This document shows, in pieces, positions 28,687 to 38,641 of a stretch of 64,000 nucleotides of DNA. The notes beneath the pieces are model-generated. The model was not told the DNA's origin. It saw only the letters and a list, made by a program, of their open reading frames with translations, and made no database searches. The translations under genes were made by a program, and so were the position numbers. This stretch comes from an archaeon (GTDB taxonomy: Archaea > Thermoproteota > Nitrososphaeria > Nitrososphaerales > Gagatemarchaeaceae): NCBI GenBank assembly GCA_021791695.1, contig JAJYWC010000006.1:1-64000 (forward strand). Reading direction: 5' to 3'. The first letter of the stretch is position 1, and every line of letters starts with the position of its first letter.

Positions 28687-29447
28687 CCGATGTAGCCCGG
28701 CTGTCCCGTCTGGTTCTGGCGCGGGCCGCTCTCCTGCTCGGTCATGCGCTGGATCTGCCCCATGACCTGCTTCACCTCCCTTGCCTTGTCCCTTAGGCTG
28801 GCCAGGTCGATCTTGAGCTTCAGAGCCCGCGAAAGCAAGTCCAGCACGACCTCCGAAGCCGCTGGGTCGACGAGGTATCCAGAGGTCTCCCCCAAGAGGC
28901 ATGCGCCCTCCATCCCGTAGAGCTTCGCCATCCCAGTTACGATGCCGTTCATCCCGCTGATAGCGCCTTCCTTCATGAGCTTGACGCCGTCTTCGTTCAT
29001 CCTAGCGGCGAGCTCACGCGAGGTAGCCGCACCGAAGACTCTCTGCTCGGCCGTGAACGTCCCAGTTATGTAGGCTGCCAGGGAGAAGACCAGCTTCACT
29101 CCGTGCTTCTTGGCACAGTCGAGCACCCATCGCGACAGCTCGTACTCGCCATCGGTCGTGGCCGGCTGAGCGTCTGCCGTGAATACGAGGAGGTCCGCGC
29201 GCTGTCCGGTTTCGCAGAGGTAGAACTCCCCCCTGATCTGCTTGACGATGCCGTCCTCGCCCACGTTCGCGTTCGGCGGAAAGTCGGCCGAGTACGCCTC
29301 GGCGAATTTCCTTCCCCTGAAGGCCTCGATGAGATGGTCGACTGCCAGCTTCCCCACGAAGCCGCTCCCCGGCATGCCGCAGACAAGGATAGGTTCCTTC
29401 GGGCTGGGTTCGAAGATCTCGGCGGTCACTATGCCTGCGGTACTCAA
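28683..29447 (-). CDS. PAC2-family proteasome assembly chaperone-like protein
   Basis: ILVCGMPGSGFVGKLAVDHLIE and GMEGACLLGETSGYLVDPAAS are typical of the archaeal PAC2 family. Confidence 0.85.
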   Translation of the reverse strand: MSTAGIVTAEIFEPSPKEPILVCGMPGSGFVGKLAVDHLIEAFRGRKFAEAYSADFPPNANVGEDGIVKQIRGEFYLCETGQRADLLVFTADAQPATTDGEYELSRWVLDCAKKHGVKLVFSLAAYITGTFTAEQRVFGAATSRELAARMNEDGVKLMKEGAISGMNGIVTGMAKLYGMEGACLLGETSGYLVDPAASEVVLDLLSRALKLKIDLASLRDKAREVKQVMGQIQRMTEQESGPRQNQTGQPGYIG

Positions 29448-29902
29448 GACGTCTCATCTTCCTCCTTCTTCAGCTTGAACTTGTCGGCGAGGTCCACAAA
29501 CTTGCCCCTCTCCTGGACCTTGATGGAGGTCTTCAGGCTGAACCTCAGGCCGATGGCCCTGAATATCTCCAGGAGCTCTCCTCCGCTGATCATCTCCGTC
29601 TTGGGATTCTGCTTCAGGAACTTCGCGAGCTGGTCGACGACGATGGGCGCCTCCTTCGGGTAGTGTGCGTAGGCCGCGTCGAGGACCTCGTCTCCCCTGT
29701 CGTACAGCCTGGAGAGAAGGACCTCCCTGCTGCTCTTCTCAACCGGCTTCTCCGGCTTCGGAGCCGAGGCTAGCTCGATCCGCCTCTTCAGGTCAGCCAA
29801 CTTGCGCGCGTTGATGCGCTCCAGCTCGGAGTCTTCCGACAAGGTCTGAACGAACGCCTCGAGGTTGGAGTTAAATCCCTTTCTGAGAGTGACGAGTCTC
29901 AC
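29444..29902 (-). CDS. Conserved hypothetical protein overlapping the PAC2 gene
   Basis: 152-aa charged helical ORF, ATGA-type overlap with the downstream PAC2 gene; family not recognised. Confidence 0.6.
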   Translation of the reverse strand: MRLVTLRKGFNSNLEAFVQTLSEDSELERINARKLADLKRRIELASAPKPEKPVEKSSREVLLSRLYDRGDEVLDAAYAHYPKEAPIVVDQLAKFLKQNPKTEMISGGELLEIFRAIGLRFSLKTSIKVQERGKFVDLADKFKLKKEEDETS

Positions 29903-29949
29903 GAATCACCGGGGTGGCCGCTTATACTCTGCTTGCGTGTTCTTTCCGG

Positions 29950-30186
29950 ATGATACGCGGGTACTGCACAAGATGCCGCAGAGCGGTCGGAGGCTTTCGG
30001 AATCCTACGCCATGGCAGTGCCACCGGTGCAGGAGTCTCTACTGTGAGCGGTGCTGCAAGAAGAAGGTCGGCTGGCTGTTCAAGAAGCCGGTCTGCCCGG
30101 AGTGCGGGATCGAGCTCGCTGAGGGTGGTTCCTCGTATCCTGGTTACGTCTCGAGAAGGACCGACCCCCCGTGGCCCTGGCATTGA
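29950..30186 (+). CDS. Small double zinc-ribbon protein
   Basis: MIRGYCTRCRRAVGG...WQCHRCRSLYCERCCKKK...PVCPECG: multiple CxxC pairs. Confidence 0.65.
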   Translation: MIRGYCTRCRRAVGGFRNPTPWQCHRCRSLYCERCCKKKVGWLFKKPVCPECGIELAEGGSSYPGYVSRRTDPPWPWH

Positions 30187-30238
30187 GCCGTAGCTGCCCT
30201 CCGGTTGAGTTAAATCTTCGTCGTCGAGTGGCCCCGCA

Positions 30239-31753
30239 ATGACCGCCCGGGGCGGCCCCATCTCTCCTATTCCATCGGGTCCCGCAACGCTGCCGACGAG
30301 TAACACTTCCAAGGACAAGGGGTATCCGACCCGCGTGCTCCTAACCGTCACCGCCGTCGCGCTCCTCGTCAACTACGTCGAGACGATGGTGATACCCGGC
30401 GTGCCGAAGATCCAGGCCGACTTCTCGACTACGGCGACCATCGCCTCGTGGATCACGTCTGCCTTCCTCATCGTCGGGAGTGCCGTCGCCCCGCTGTTCG
30501 GCAAGCTTGGGGACACCTACGGCAAGAAGAGGATGATCCTCGTCTCGCTCAGTTTCTATACCTTCGGTGTCGGGATCGCCGGGTTCTCCCCTTCGATATA
30601 CTTCTTGCTTTTTGCACGTGCGGTCCAGGGCGTCGGGTTCGCAATTGTCCCGCTCGCGCTGGCGATAATCACCGATACCTTTCCCAGAGAGAGGATCGCC
30701 GTGGCCCAGGGGATCATCAGCGGGACCTTCGCCATAGGCGCCGCGCTGGGGCTGATAGTCGGCTCCTACGTGGTCCAGGACCTGGGCTGGCAGTACGCGT
30801 TTCACAGCGCCTTCGTGCTGAGCATCGTACTCTTCGCGCTCGTCCTGAGAATCATAAGACGCGACTCTCCCGGGACGAAACGCAAGGTCGACTACTTGGG
30901 CGCCTTGATACTGATGTCGGGCGTCACGCTGCTTCTCGTCTACGCGACGGAGGGACCGTCAATGGGATGGCTCAGCTACGGGGAGGTCGTCTTCTTGGTC
31001 CCCGGGCTGCTGCTGACCTCCTTCTTCTTCGTCTTCGAGAGGAGCAGACAGGAGCCGCTGATACGGCTGGACCTGCTGAGGATAAGGAACGTCTTCGTGG
31101 CCAACCTCATAGGGATTGTCTCGGGGATCGTCATGTTCCTGCTCTTCTTCGCCATAGTCTACTACGCAGAACTGCCGGCCGGATTCGGACTCAACCTGGG
31201 TATAATCGCGACCGGACTGACGATGGCGCCAGCAACCCTGGCCATGCTCGTGGCGGGACCTCTCGCAGGGAGGATGGTGGTCCGAGTCGGCCCCAAGCCG
31301 ATGCTCGTCCTCGGAGGGCTGGCCATGATAACTGGGCTCAGCCTGTTCATTATGAACAGGGCGACGACCCTCGACCTCACGCTGGACCTGGTCTTCGCCC
31401 TCATCGGCATCGTCTGCACCATAATACCTATCGTCAACATGATCTCCGTCTCCCTCCCGCGCGAGACGATCGCCGTCGGGTTGGGCATCAACACCATGCT
31501 GAGGAACCTCGGGGGCGCGATAGGACCCGTGGTCGCCACGGCCATAATGACGACCTACACGGCGCCGCTGCTCATCCAGGGACATCCGGTGCCGGGGACC
31601 AACCTCCCGACAGCAGCCGCGTTCAACATAGTCTTCGGTATAGGGCTCGCGCTTACGGCCGTCGTGATAACGCTCAGCCTCACAGGCAAGAACTATACGT
31701 TCAGGTCCGACGCCTCGAAGGAGCAACAGCCCGCCACAGCCGCGGCCCACTGA
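30239..31753 (+). CDS. MFS transporter, DHA2 (EmrB/QacA-like) family
   Basis: ALLVNYVETMVIPGVPKIQADF, GKLGDTYGKKRM; ~14 hydrophobic segments. Confidence 0.9.
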   Translation: MTARGGPISPIPSGPATLPTSNTSKDKGYPTRVLLTVTAVALLVNYVETMVIPGVPKIQADFSTTATIASWITSAFLIVGSAVAPLFGKLGDTYGKKRMILVSLSFYTFGVGIAGFSPSIYFLLFARAVQGVGFAIVPLALAIITDTFPRERIAVAQGIISGTFAIGAALGLIVGSYVVQDLGWQYAFHSAFVLSIVLFALVLRIIRRDSPGTKRKVDYLGALILMSGVTLLLVYATEGPSMGWLSYGEVVFLVPGLLLTSFFFVFERSRQEPLIRLDLLRIRNVFVANLIGIVSGIVMFLLFFAIVYYAELPAGFGLNLGIIATGLTMAPATLAMLVAGPLAGRMVVRVGPKPMLVLGGLAMITGLSLFIMNRATTLDLTLDLVFALIGIVCTIIPIVNMISVSLPRETIAVGLGINTMLRNLGGAIGPVVATAIMTTYTAPLLIQGHPVPGTNLPTAAAFNIVFGIGLALTAVVITLSLTGKNYTFRSDASKEQQPATAAAH

Positions 31754-31801
31754 TCCCTGCTGCCCGCTGCGACCGGCAGGATTCGTTGGGGAGGTCGCTG
31801 G

Positions 31802-32230
31802 TTATGGCTGAGTGATCTTGATAGCTTGTGTAGGGCAAGAGGTCTCGCACGCCATGCAGAATATGCAGTCGGCCTCTCTCGTCGGGTCGGACTTGTCGGT
31901 CCTGTACTGGTCCCACTCCGGAGTACCCGGAGCGACGATCTTCTCCTTCCCTGTACCCGACTGACCTGGGTTGAGGAGCCACTCGAACACGAAAACCGGG
32001 CAGACATCCATGCAGACGCCATCCGCAATACACGCTTCGAAGTCGACGGCGACCGCTGTCCCGTGGATACCGTTTTTCGTCGGATATGGTTTTCCGTCAG
32101 CGTCGATTCTGTCCTTGCCGGCTGCCCTAACCTTGTGCGCGACGTGCTCTCCGGTCTCCGGGAACTCGTCGGGCTTCTGCAGGAAGTTCGGGTCTATGGC
32201 CTTTGTCTTGTAATCGACTTCATGAACCAA
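31802..32230 (-). CDS. Zinc-containing-type ferredoxin
   Basis: IADGVCMDVCPV and ADCIFCMACETSCPTQAI cluster motifs; N-terminal extension as in archaeal zinc ferredoxins. Confidence 0.88.
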   Translation of the reverse strand: MVHEVDYKTKAIDPNFLQKPDEFPETGEHVAHKVRAAGKDRIDADGKPYPTKNGIHGTAVAVDFEACIADGVCMDVCPVFVFEWLLNPGQSGTGKEKIVAPGTPEWDQYRTDKSDPTREADCIFCMACETSCPTQAIKITQP

Positions 32231-32281
32231 TTAGATGTCCTTTGAGCGCCTTTTCCGTCCCAGTTATAAATTTGTCCTCAA

Positions 32282-32980
32282 CTACGAGGATCTCCTGCGT
32301 GTTTCGTAGGTGCCGTCGTCCCTGACCACGAAGACATCTATGGGCCTCGGCGTGAAGATCCCCGACTCGATGACGCCGGCTATCGCCTTGATCTCCATCT
32401 CGAGAACCTCCGGCCTGGCGACCGGCTTGAAGAGCGTGTCGAAGACCAGGTTGCCATTCTCAGTGTAGAACGGGAACCCTCTCTCCCCCAGCCTCAGACG
32501 AGGCTCGCCACCCAGGGAGAGCAGACCCTCAGCGACGGGGACCCTGGCGAAGGGGTGAGCCTCCACTGGCACCCTGACCTCGCCCGAGCAGAGCTTCGTG
32601 ACCAGCTTCCTCTGGTCGACTATTATCGCGGTCCTCTTGGTGTTGTCGATGAGCACCTTCTCCCTGAACAGTGCCCCGCCGCCTCCCTTGATCAGGTTGA
32701 GGTCAGAGTCGACCTGGTCCGCTCCGTCGACCACAAGGTCGAGCGAGGACCTGTCCATCAAGCTCGTCTCCTCTCGGACGGACCGGGCGACGAGGGCGAT
32801 CTGGAGCGACGTCGGCACCCATCTCACCCTGACGTTCCTCTTCCTGAGCTCTCTTGAGATAGTGGGCAGGACCGCCGCCATCGTGGTCCCGCTCCCGAGA
32901 CCCACCAGAGCCCCGTTCCTCATCTTGTCCGCTATGGCCCTAGCAACCTGCTCGAGGCTGGCCGCTCTTCCGTCCTTCAA
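32282..32980 (-). CDS. rpiA: Ribose-5-phosphate isomerase A
   Basis: VGLGSGTTMA, DGADQVDSDLNLIKGGGGALFREK. Confidence 0.95.
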   Translation of the reverse strand: MKDGRAASLEQVARAIADKMRNGALVGLGSGTTMAAVLPTISRELRKRNVRVRWVPTSLQIALVARSVREETSLMDRSSLDLVVDGADQVDSDLNLIKGGGGALFREKVLIDNTKRTAIIVDQRKLVTKLCSGEVRVPVEAHPFARVPVAEGLLSLGGEPRLRLGERGFPFYTENGNLVFDTLFKPVARPEVLEMEIKAIAGVIESGIFTPRPIDVFVVRDDGTYETRRRSS

Positions 32981-33690
32981 GCCTGCTCCGTCTCTTTCCT
33001 GGTGTCAATCTCTTCCAGCTTTGCGAGCGCGTCCATGACCTCGTCGCGGAGCGCCTTGACCCGCTTCTCGCCGTCGCTCTCGTCTCTCCGGGCGGGCGAC
33101 TTCCTCTCGACGGCCCTCTCGAGGTCGTCGGGCGGTGCCGTGGCTGATGCAGCGACCACGGTCGCAACGGAGGCCGTCGCGCGGGCCGGCCTGGGCGGCT
33201 CGGGCCTCGCCTCCTCGCGCATCGGCCGCATCCTCTCCTTTGCCTGGTCGAGCCGCGATTCTATGTTCTGAATCTTCTCCCTGAACAGCGATACCAGCTC
33301 GTCCCTGAGGCCCTCCAGCTCGCCCACCTCCACGACGAGCTCCTTGTCCCTGAGCTTCGCCTCGAACTCCCGTATCTGGGAACTGTACCGCCTCGCTATC
33401 ATCTCCCTCTCTTCTCTCGTGATCTGGCCCTCGCTCTCCGCCTCGTAGACCTTGGTGAGCGCCGCCGAGAGCAGGTCCCTCTCAAGGATGAGGGTTCGCA
33501 TCTCCCTCTTGGACGCCTCTAGTTCCTCGACCGTCACCGATTTCTTCCTGAGCTGGCCCGAGGAGTCCCTCTGGACCACCTGCACCCTGGTCCGCCCCGA
33601 CCTGCCAGAGAAGACAAAATAAGACACGGCGATCCCAACCGCGGCACCGGTACCGACTCCTAGAGCCAGAGTGGTTGGGTCTACTGACAA
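32977..33690 (-). CDS. Membrane-anchored coiled-coil hypothetical protein
   Basis: N-terminal hydrophobic segment LALGVGTGAAVGIAVSYFVFSG then a long charged helical region. Confidence 0.65.
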   Translation of the reverse strand: MSVDPTTLALGVGTGAAVGIAVSYFVFSGRSGRTRVQVVQRDSSGQLRKKSVTVEELEASKREMRTLILERDLLSAALTKVYEAESEGQITREEREMIARRYSSQIREFEAKLRDKELVVEVGELEGLRDELVSLFREKIQNIESRLDQAKERMRPMREEARPEPPRPARATASVATVVAASATAPPDDLERAVERKSPARRDESDGEKRVKALRDEVMDALAKLEEIDTRKETEQA

Positions 33691-33739
33691 AATGACCGCT
33701 CTATCAATCTCGCCCGACAGAGAATATAAGTTTAGAACT

Positions 33740-33970
33740 TCATCCCGGGGGTGGAGATATCATTATGATGTTGTCTCCTCTTACGATGAGCGTTCCCAGG
33801 CTGGTGGACTTGCCGTCCTCGCTCACCTCCTCGGCATTCTCGAGTGAGAGGTTCATGTGCTGGTCGAAGCCCTGAAGCGAACCCCGGATGACTTTGCTGC
33901 CCTTGAGTTTGATCAGGACGATCTTGCCTAGGCTCTGGTCGAGCACCTTGATTGCCATGTCGACGGACAT
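33740..33970 (-). CDS. Sm-like (LSm) RNA-binding protein
   Basis: MSVDMAIKVLDQSLGKIVLIKLKGSKVIRGSLQGFDQHMNLSLENAEE...LIVRGDNIIMISP; start at 33970 preferred over the track start. Confidence 0.93.
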   Translation of the reverse strand: MSVDMAIKVLDQSLGKIVLIKLKGSKVIRGSLQGFDQHMNLSLENAEEVSEDGKSTSLGTLIVRGDNIIMISPPPG

Positions 33971-34039
33971 CGTATCACTGGGCCTTTGACTGGGATGATA
34001 GAGCGGCTTTATTAAACTGATGGGTGCGGAAGGCCCAGA

Positions 34040-34522
34040 TTGAAAAGACACTTCGCGTCGAAAAGCGACTCTCGCGATTACATCGAGAGGGCACAGAGTT
34101 CATGTGGTATCGCCCTGGAGGTGCCGCGCTCTGCGCAGGTCGAGCTGATAGAACCGGAAGAGGGCATCAGGTTCCTCGTTGTCGACGGGAAGTACACCTT
34201 CGTGGAGACGGCAGGATCGATCCTGCCCTTCGTCGGTTCCAGAGACCTCGTCTCACTACTCCCGTCTGCATTCATCGACGACGGAGCGATCAAGTTCATC
34301 CTGAAGGGCGCGGACGTCATGAGGCCCGGGATATCCAAGTTCGACGACTGGGGCCCGTCAGAGAAGCTGTTGGTGATTCGCGACGTCGAGAAGGGGCGTG
34401 CTCTCGCCATCGGACGGTCTCTCGTGCCAAGCTCGGAGATGACGGCCATGTCGAAGGGGGTCGTCATCAAGAACCTCCACAACGCAGGGGACAGGGTGTG
34501 GGAGTCCTACAAGAAACTCTAG
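34040..34522 (+). CDS. PUA-domain RNA-binding protein
   Basis: C-terminal PUA-like region: FILKGADVMRPGISKFDDWGPSEKLLVIRDVEKGRALAIGRSL. Confidence 0.8.
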   Translation: MKRHFASKSDSRDYIERAQSSCGIALEVPRSAQVELIEPEEGIRFLVVDGKYTFVETAGSILPFVGSRDLVSLLPSAFIDDGAIKFILKGADVMRPGISKFDDWGPSEKLLVIRDVEKGRALAIGRSLVPSSEMTAMSKGVVIKNLHNAGDRVWESYKKL

Positions 34523-34549
34523 ATGGACAATTCGTTCATCTATGTTTAA

Positions 34550-34888
34550 ATGGGGGAACAGGATGCTTCCCAGTGTAACGAGCAGTTGGAATCAGGTTTG
34601 AGCGAAGAGACGGACTCCCGGGAGAAAGGGAGTGACATCCTCCTCAAGGCGCTGCAACTCAAGAGCGTGGAGGACATACCGAAGATACAGGAAGACGTCG
34701 CCAAGCGCGTCATAGTGATACTCAGGGTAACCCCCCTCGCGCAGAAGAACATCGAGGAGCTCAAGGGTGCGGTTGAGCAGCTCTATGAGTTCGCGACGTC
34801 GATCGGCGGAGATATCGCCAGGCTGGGAGAAGAACGTGTCGTCATAACGCCCCCCGGCGTCCGGATCTGGAGAGGCGCCCTCTCCTAG
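34550..34888 (+). CDS. sepF: Archaeal SepF-like cell division protein
   Basis: LKSVEDIPKIQEDVAKRVIVILRVTPLAQKNIEELKGAVEQLYEFATSIGGDIARLGEERVVITPPGVRIW. Confidence 0.8.
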   Translation: MGEQDASQCNEQLESGLSEETDSREKGSDILLKALQLKSVEDIPKIQEDVAKRVIVILRVTPLAQKNIEELKGAVEQLYEFATSIGGDIARLGEERVVITPPGVRIWRGALS

Positions 34889-36798
34889 TATACCCTGATA
34901 GCTTCCTGGACCGCCGGCCTCAACGTCGGCACGCGGTATATCCTCTGTATCACGTAGGCAAGGTTCTCGAGCTTCCTCTTGTCTCCGTGGTTCACGATGA
35001 CCTGTTGGAGCTTCGGCCTCATCTTCCCGATGAAGCGGATTATCTGGTTGTAGTCGCTGTGACCACTGAACCCGTCAACCTTCTGGACCTGACAGTTGAC
35101 GTCTACTATCTTGATCTTTCCGTTGTCGCCGACCAGGCTCGCCTGGTGCGCACCGTCGAGCACCCTCCTCCCCAGCGTCCCCTGCACCTGGTACGAGACG
35201 AAGAGTATCTTGTTCCTGTCTGATGGAGCCACCTGCTCGAAGTATTTCAGGACCGGGCCTCCCTCGAGCATCCCTGACGTCGCCATGATCACAGCGGGAC
35301 CCTCCCTCAGCGCCTCGTCTCTGTTGGACGGGTGTTCTATCGACGTGAAGTACTCCGAGACGAACGGATTGATGCCCTGCTCGAGTATCTTCGACCTGAG
35401 CTCCCTGGAGAGATAGTCGGCGTACGAGACGTGGATCGCGGTCGCCTCCGAGATCATGCCCTCGAGGAAGACGGGTGCCTCCGTGAGGATCCTGTTGCGC
35501 ATGTAGTGGTCGAGCACCAGGATGATCTCCTGGGCCCTGCCGACCGCAGGGATCGGGATGATGACCTTGCCCCCCTCCGAGAGCGTCCTGTTGATGGCGT
35601 TCACGAAGTTCATCTCCACCTCCTCCCTCGGTGGCATGATGTCCTCCTTGTTCCCGTAGGTCCCTTCCGTGATGAGCGTCTCCACTCTGGGGTAGTTCCA
35701 GCTGGCCGAGTCGAAGAGCTGGGTCCTGCCATACTTGTAGTCGCCCGTGTAGACGATGTTGTGCACGCCCTCCCCTATGTGGAGGTGCACGGTCGCCGAG
35801 CCGAGTATGTGCCCGGCGTTGTTGAGGACCAGCTTTATGTCCGGACTCACGTCCGTAACCGTGCCGTACTGGAGCGTCACGGTGTGCTGGATCATGTCCC
35901 TGATGTCCTTCTGGTCGTAGAGTATCCTCCCGCCCTCGATCTGCGCGATCTTGATGTAGTCGCTCTGGAGCAGCGTCATCAGGGGCAGGGTCGGCTCGGT
36001 GCAGTACACCGGCCCTTCGTACCCGAATTTGAAGAGGGCAGGCAGGAAACCCATGTGGTCGAGGTGCGAATGGCTGATGATGACCGCATCGAGCTCGTTG
36101 AGCCGGATGTCCGCCCAGTCGAGCCTAGGATAGGCGTCCCAGCTGTTCTTCGAGCCTGGGTGGATGCCGGCGTCAAGGAGGACCTTGCTCTCGGAGGTCT
36201 CGACGAGCATACAGGACCTTCCGACCTCCTGCCCGGCCCCGAGGACCTTGATGGTTATCTGCTCCGAGCTAGTGAACCTGGGCCTGAAGATGGTCTCTCC
36301 CAGCGTCCTGTAGAACCGCTCCCTCTCGTCCGCACCCGTCTTCAGGGCGTAATAGATGCTCTGGATGGCGCTCGACGCAATGTGCGGGGCCTTCCTCACC
36401 TTGATCTTCCAACCCGTCTGTTCCATCAGGCCGGCGACATCGAACCCACCCTCCGTCGTCAGAAGCTTGGGTATGTTCGCCTCGACGGTCACCTCGCCGG
36501 TCGCGTCGTCGAAGAAGTAGTTCGACGCGCCCGCCTCGTTCGGCAGCGTCTTCTCGAGGATGACCCGGGCGTCCTGCTCTGGCTTGCGTATCGACTTCTC
36601 CGTCCTCGTGACGACCCGCTTCTTCACCGTGTTGACTATCTCGGAGATGATGTAGTTGTTCTGCTGCAGGTATCTCGGGTTCTTAGTGTAGAGCGCGATC
36701 CTGGGCCCCTCGTACTCGATCCTTGTGATCTGAGCCTCCGCTGGGATGCTTTTCAGTATCGTACCCATCAGACTGACTTGACTTGCCTTTTGTGCCAA
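34885..36798 (-). CDS. Beta-CASP ribonuclease aCPSF1 (FttA transcription termination factor)
   Basis: KH-type N-terminus, metallo-beta-lactamase SHSHLDHMG, beta-CASP motifs GTYGNKE, GFSGHSDYNQI. Confidence 0.95.
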   Translation of the reverse strand: MAQKASQVSLMGTILKSIPAEAQITRIEYEGPRIALYTKNPRYLQQNNYIISEIVNTVKKRVVTRTEKSIRKPEQDARVILEKTLPNEAGASNYFFDDATGEVTVEANIPKLLTTEGGFDVAGLMEQTGWKIKVRKAPHIASSAIQSIYYALKTGADERERFYRTLGETIFRPRFTSSEQITIKVLGAGQEVGRSCMLVETSESKVLLDAGIHPGSKNSWDAYPRLDWADIRLNELDAVIISHSHLDHMGFLPALFKFGYEGPVYCTEPTLPLMTLLQSDYIKIAQIEGGRILYDQKDIRDMIQHTVTLQYGTVTDVSPDIKLVLNNAGHILGSATVHLHIGEGVHNIVYTGDYKYGRTQLFDSASWNYPRVETLITEGTYGNKEDIMPPREEVEMNFVNAINRTLSEGGKVIIPIPAVGRAQEIILVLDHYMRNRILTEAPVFLEGMISEATAIHVSYADYLSRELRSKILEQGINPFVSEYFTSIEHPSNRDEALREGPAVIMATSGMLEGGPVLKYFEQVAPSDRNKILFVSYQVQGTLGRRVLDGAHQASLVGDNGKIKIVDVNCQVQKVDGFSGHSDYNQIIRFIGKMRPKLQQVIVNHGDKRKLENLAYVIQRIYRVPTLRPAVQEAIRVY

Positions 36799-36801
36799 AG
36801 C

Positions 36802-37458
36802 CTAACTGCGACCCGAAAACTGAGCCAGGAGCTTGTCCTTCTCCTGCTCGGTAAGTTCTCTGAACCCGGACTTGTCGATAACGGCGATGTCAAAATGGTC
36901 GCCGGTGAACACGTTCCTCCTCATGGCCGCGATGATCGCATTCGCTGCCACCGGGATTGCCTTTGCGACGCTCATCCCCTCGTGATACTGCGCCTCCAGC
37001 ACTCCCAGCGCCACAGGAGAGCCGCTGCCCGTCGCACTGACCTTCTCCGGCAGTATCGACCCGAAGAAGTCAAGATTGTATATAGCTCCTCCTTCCCTGT
37101 CGTAGCCTCCTACGAGCACGGATGCGATGAACGGATAGTACCTTGAAGAGAAGAGAATGTTGGAGACGATCCTCGCCGCTGACTTGACCGGCAGAGGCGT
37201 CCCCTTTTCGACCCTGTAGGACCTCGCGTAGTACTTCAGAGTATCAATGACGTTCTGCGCATCGGCCACACCGCCCGATATGGTGACGGCGATGTTCTCG
37301 TCGACCTGCAGGAGCTTCTTCCCCCGTTTGTGAGCGATGAACCCTCCGGCGGTGACTCTGGTATCGGTAGCAAGGATGACCCCGTCAGAGCAGACAAGAC
37401 CGACGGTGGTCGTTCCGTGGTACTCCGCCTTGTTCTGCATTTTTGTGTCCAATTCCAT
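36802..37458 (-). CDS. psmB: Proteasome beta subunit (catalytic type)
   Basis: MELDTKMQNKAEYHG|TTTVGLVCSDGVILATDTRVTAGGFIAHKRGKK: Thr1, Asp17 and Lys33 present. Start at 37458 inferred from a normal propeptide length. Confidence 0.93.
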   Translation of the reverse strand: MELDTKMQNKAEYHGTTTVGLVCSDGVILATDTRVTAGGFIAHKRGKKLLQVDENIAVTISGGVADAQNVIDTLKYYARSYRVEKGTPLPVKSAARIVSNILFSSRYYPFIASVLVGGYDREGGAIYNLDFFGSILPEKVSATGSGSPVALGVLEAQYHEGMSVAKAIPVAANAIIAAMRRNVFTGDHFDIAVIDKSGFRELTEQEKDKLLAQFSGRS

Positions 37459-37624
37459 TTCGATTCTACGCTCGTTGTATAATCCGGCAGGTTGTCCCGA
37501 AAGGACAGTACCGGTGAAGCCAGGTCGCTTAATTAACCTTTGCATCGGTTCGCGCCTATATCGTCCGGACGAGCTTATATCTCGACGAAGCGTGCGGCGA
37601 CGCGTGCCCGTCCGTTCGCACCTC

Positions 37625-38641
37625 ATGGAATTACCCAGAAGGATACTGATCGGGGACAGCGTCATCGACAAGCTCGGACGTTTCATAGAGATGCCGAAGA
37701 CGGCGAAGGTCGTAGTCGCATCGGGGACGAATGTGCAGGAGAAGGTCCGCGAGAAGGTCGCGACCTCACTCGAAGGGCGGGCTGGCTGGGTGGACGTCTT
37801 CTCCTCGGACATGAAGAACGTCCGTTCCGTCATGAGGGCATCCAAGGACGCCCGCTGCATAGTCGGCCTCGGCGGGGGGAAGAGCGTCGACGTCGGCAAG
37901 CTCGCCGCATCCGAGTTGGACCTGCCTTTCTTCTCCGTCCCGACCAGCGCCTCCCACGACGGTATAGCCAGCCCCTTCGCGTCTATCAGGGGGACGAAGA
38001 AGCACTACTCGGTGAAGGCCAAGCCACCAGTGGGGATCCTGGCTGACGTCGATGTGATCGCGGCGGCGCCGCCGCGGCTCTTTGCGGCGGGATGCGGTGA
38101 CCTTGTGGCCAAGCTCACCGCTGTGAAGGACTGGCAGCTGGGTCACGACGCGACGGGCGAGTACTACGGCGCGTACGCGGCCAGCCTCGCCATGATGAGC
38201 GCGCGGCTGGTCATCGACAACTCGAAGAGGATGGGACGCGCCGACAAGTCGGCCGTCCGCGACCTCGTGGAGGCGCTCATAAGCACCGGGGTCGCTGCTG
38301 GAATCGCCGGGAGCAGCCGCCCCTGCAGCGGCTCCGAGCACCTTTTCAGCCACGCGCTTGATGTGATCTGCCCCGGTAAGGGGCTTCACGGCGAGAAGTG
38401 CGGGATGGGCACGATCCTGTCGGCCGAGATGCAGGGTCTGGACTGGCGTTCTGTGAAAAAGGCGCTCAAGGACGTGGGCGCTCCGACGACCGCGAGGGAG
38501 CTCGAAATCACCGACGACGAAGTGGTAGAGGCCCTTGTCGGGTCGGAGGCGATACGCCCCGACCGCTACACGATACTGTCCCGGCTCAAGCTGGACGGGC
38601 GGAGGGCCAGAGAGGTCGCCGAGACGGCCGGAGTAATCTAG
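37625..38641 (+). CDS. egsA: sn-glycerol-1-phosphate dehydrogenase
   Basis: MELPRRILIGDSVIDKLGRF, GLGGGKSVDVGKLA, SVPTSASHDGIASPFAS. Confidence 0.94.
   Translation: MELPRRILIGDSVIDKLGRFIEMPKTAKVVVASGTNVQEKVREKVATSLEGRAGWVDVFSSDMKNVRSVMRASKDARCIVGLGGGKSVDVGKLAASELDLPFFSVPTSASHDGIASPFASIRGTKKHYSVKAKPPVGILADVDVIAAAPPRLFAAGCGDLVAKLTAVKDWQLGHDATGEYYGAYAASLAMMSARLVIDNSKRMGRADKSAVRDLVEALISTGVAAGIAGSSRPCSGSEHLFSHALDVICPGKGLHGEKCGMGTILSAEMQGLDWRSVKKALKDVGAPTTARELEITDDEVVEALVGSEAIRPDRYTILSRLKLDGRRAREVAETAGVI

Noticed and set aside
30448-31815. 455-aa alternate-frame ORF in the DHA2 MFS gene
   Set aside because: Arginine/glycine/aspartate-rich frame-shifted reading; the +1 gene has a proper transmembrane pattern.
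35332-37146. 604-aa plus-strand ORF opposite aCPSF1 and psmB
   Set aside because: Antisense shadow ORF caused by GC-rich codon bias; repetitive D/E/R/V/L composition with no domain, while the minus strand encodes clear aCPSF1 and PsmB.
37459-37899. N-terminal extension of the PsmB ORF
   Set aside because: A normal short propeptide before TTTVGL starts at 37458; the extension overlaps the divergent egsA gene.
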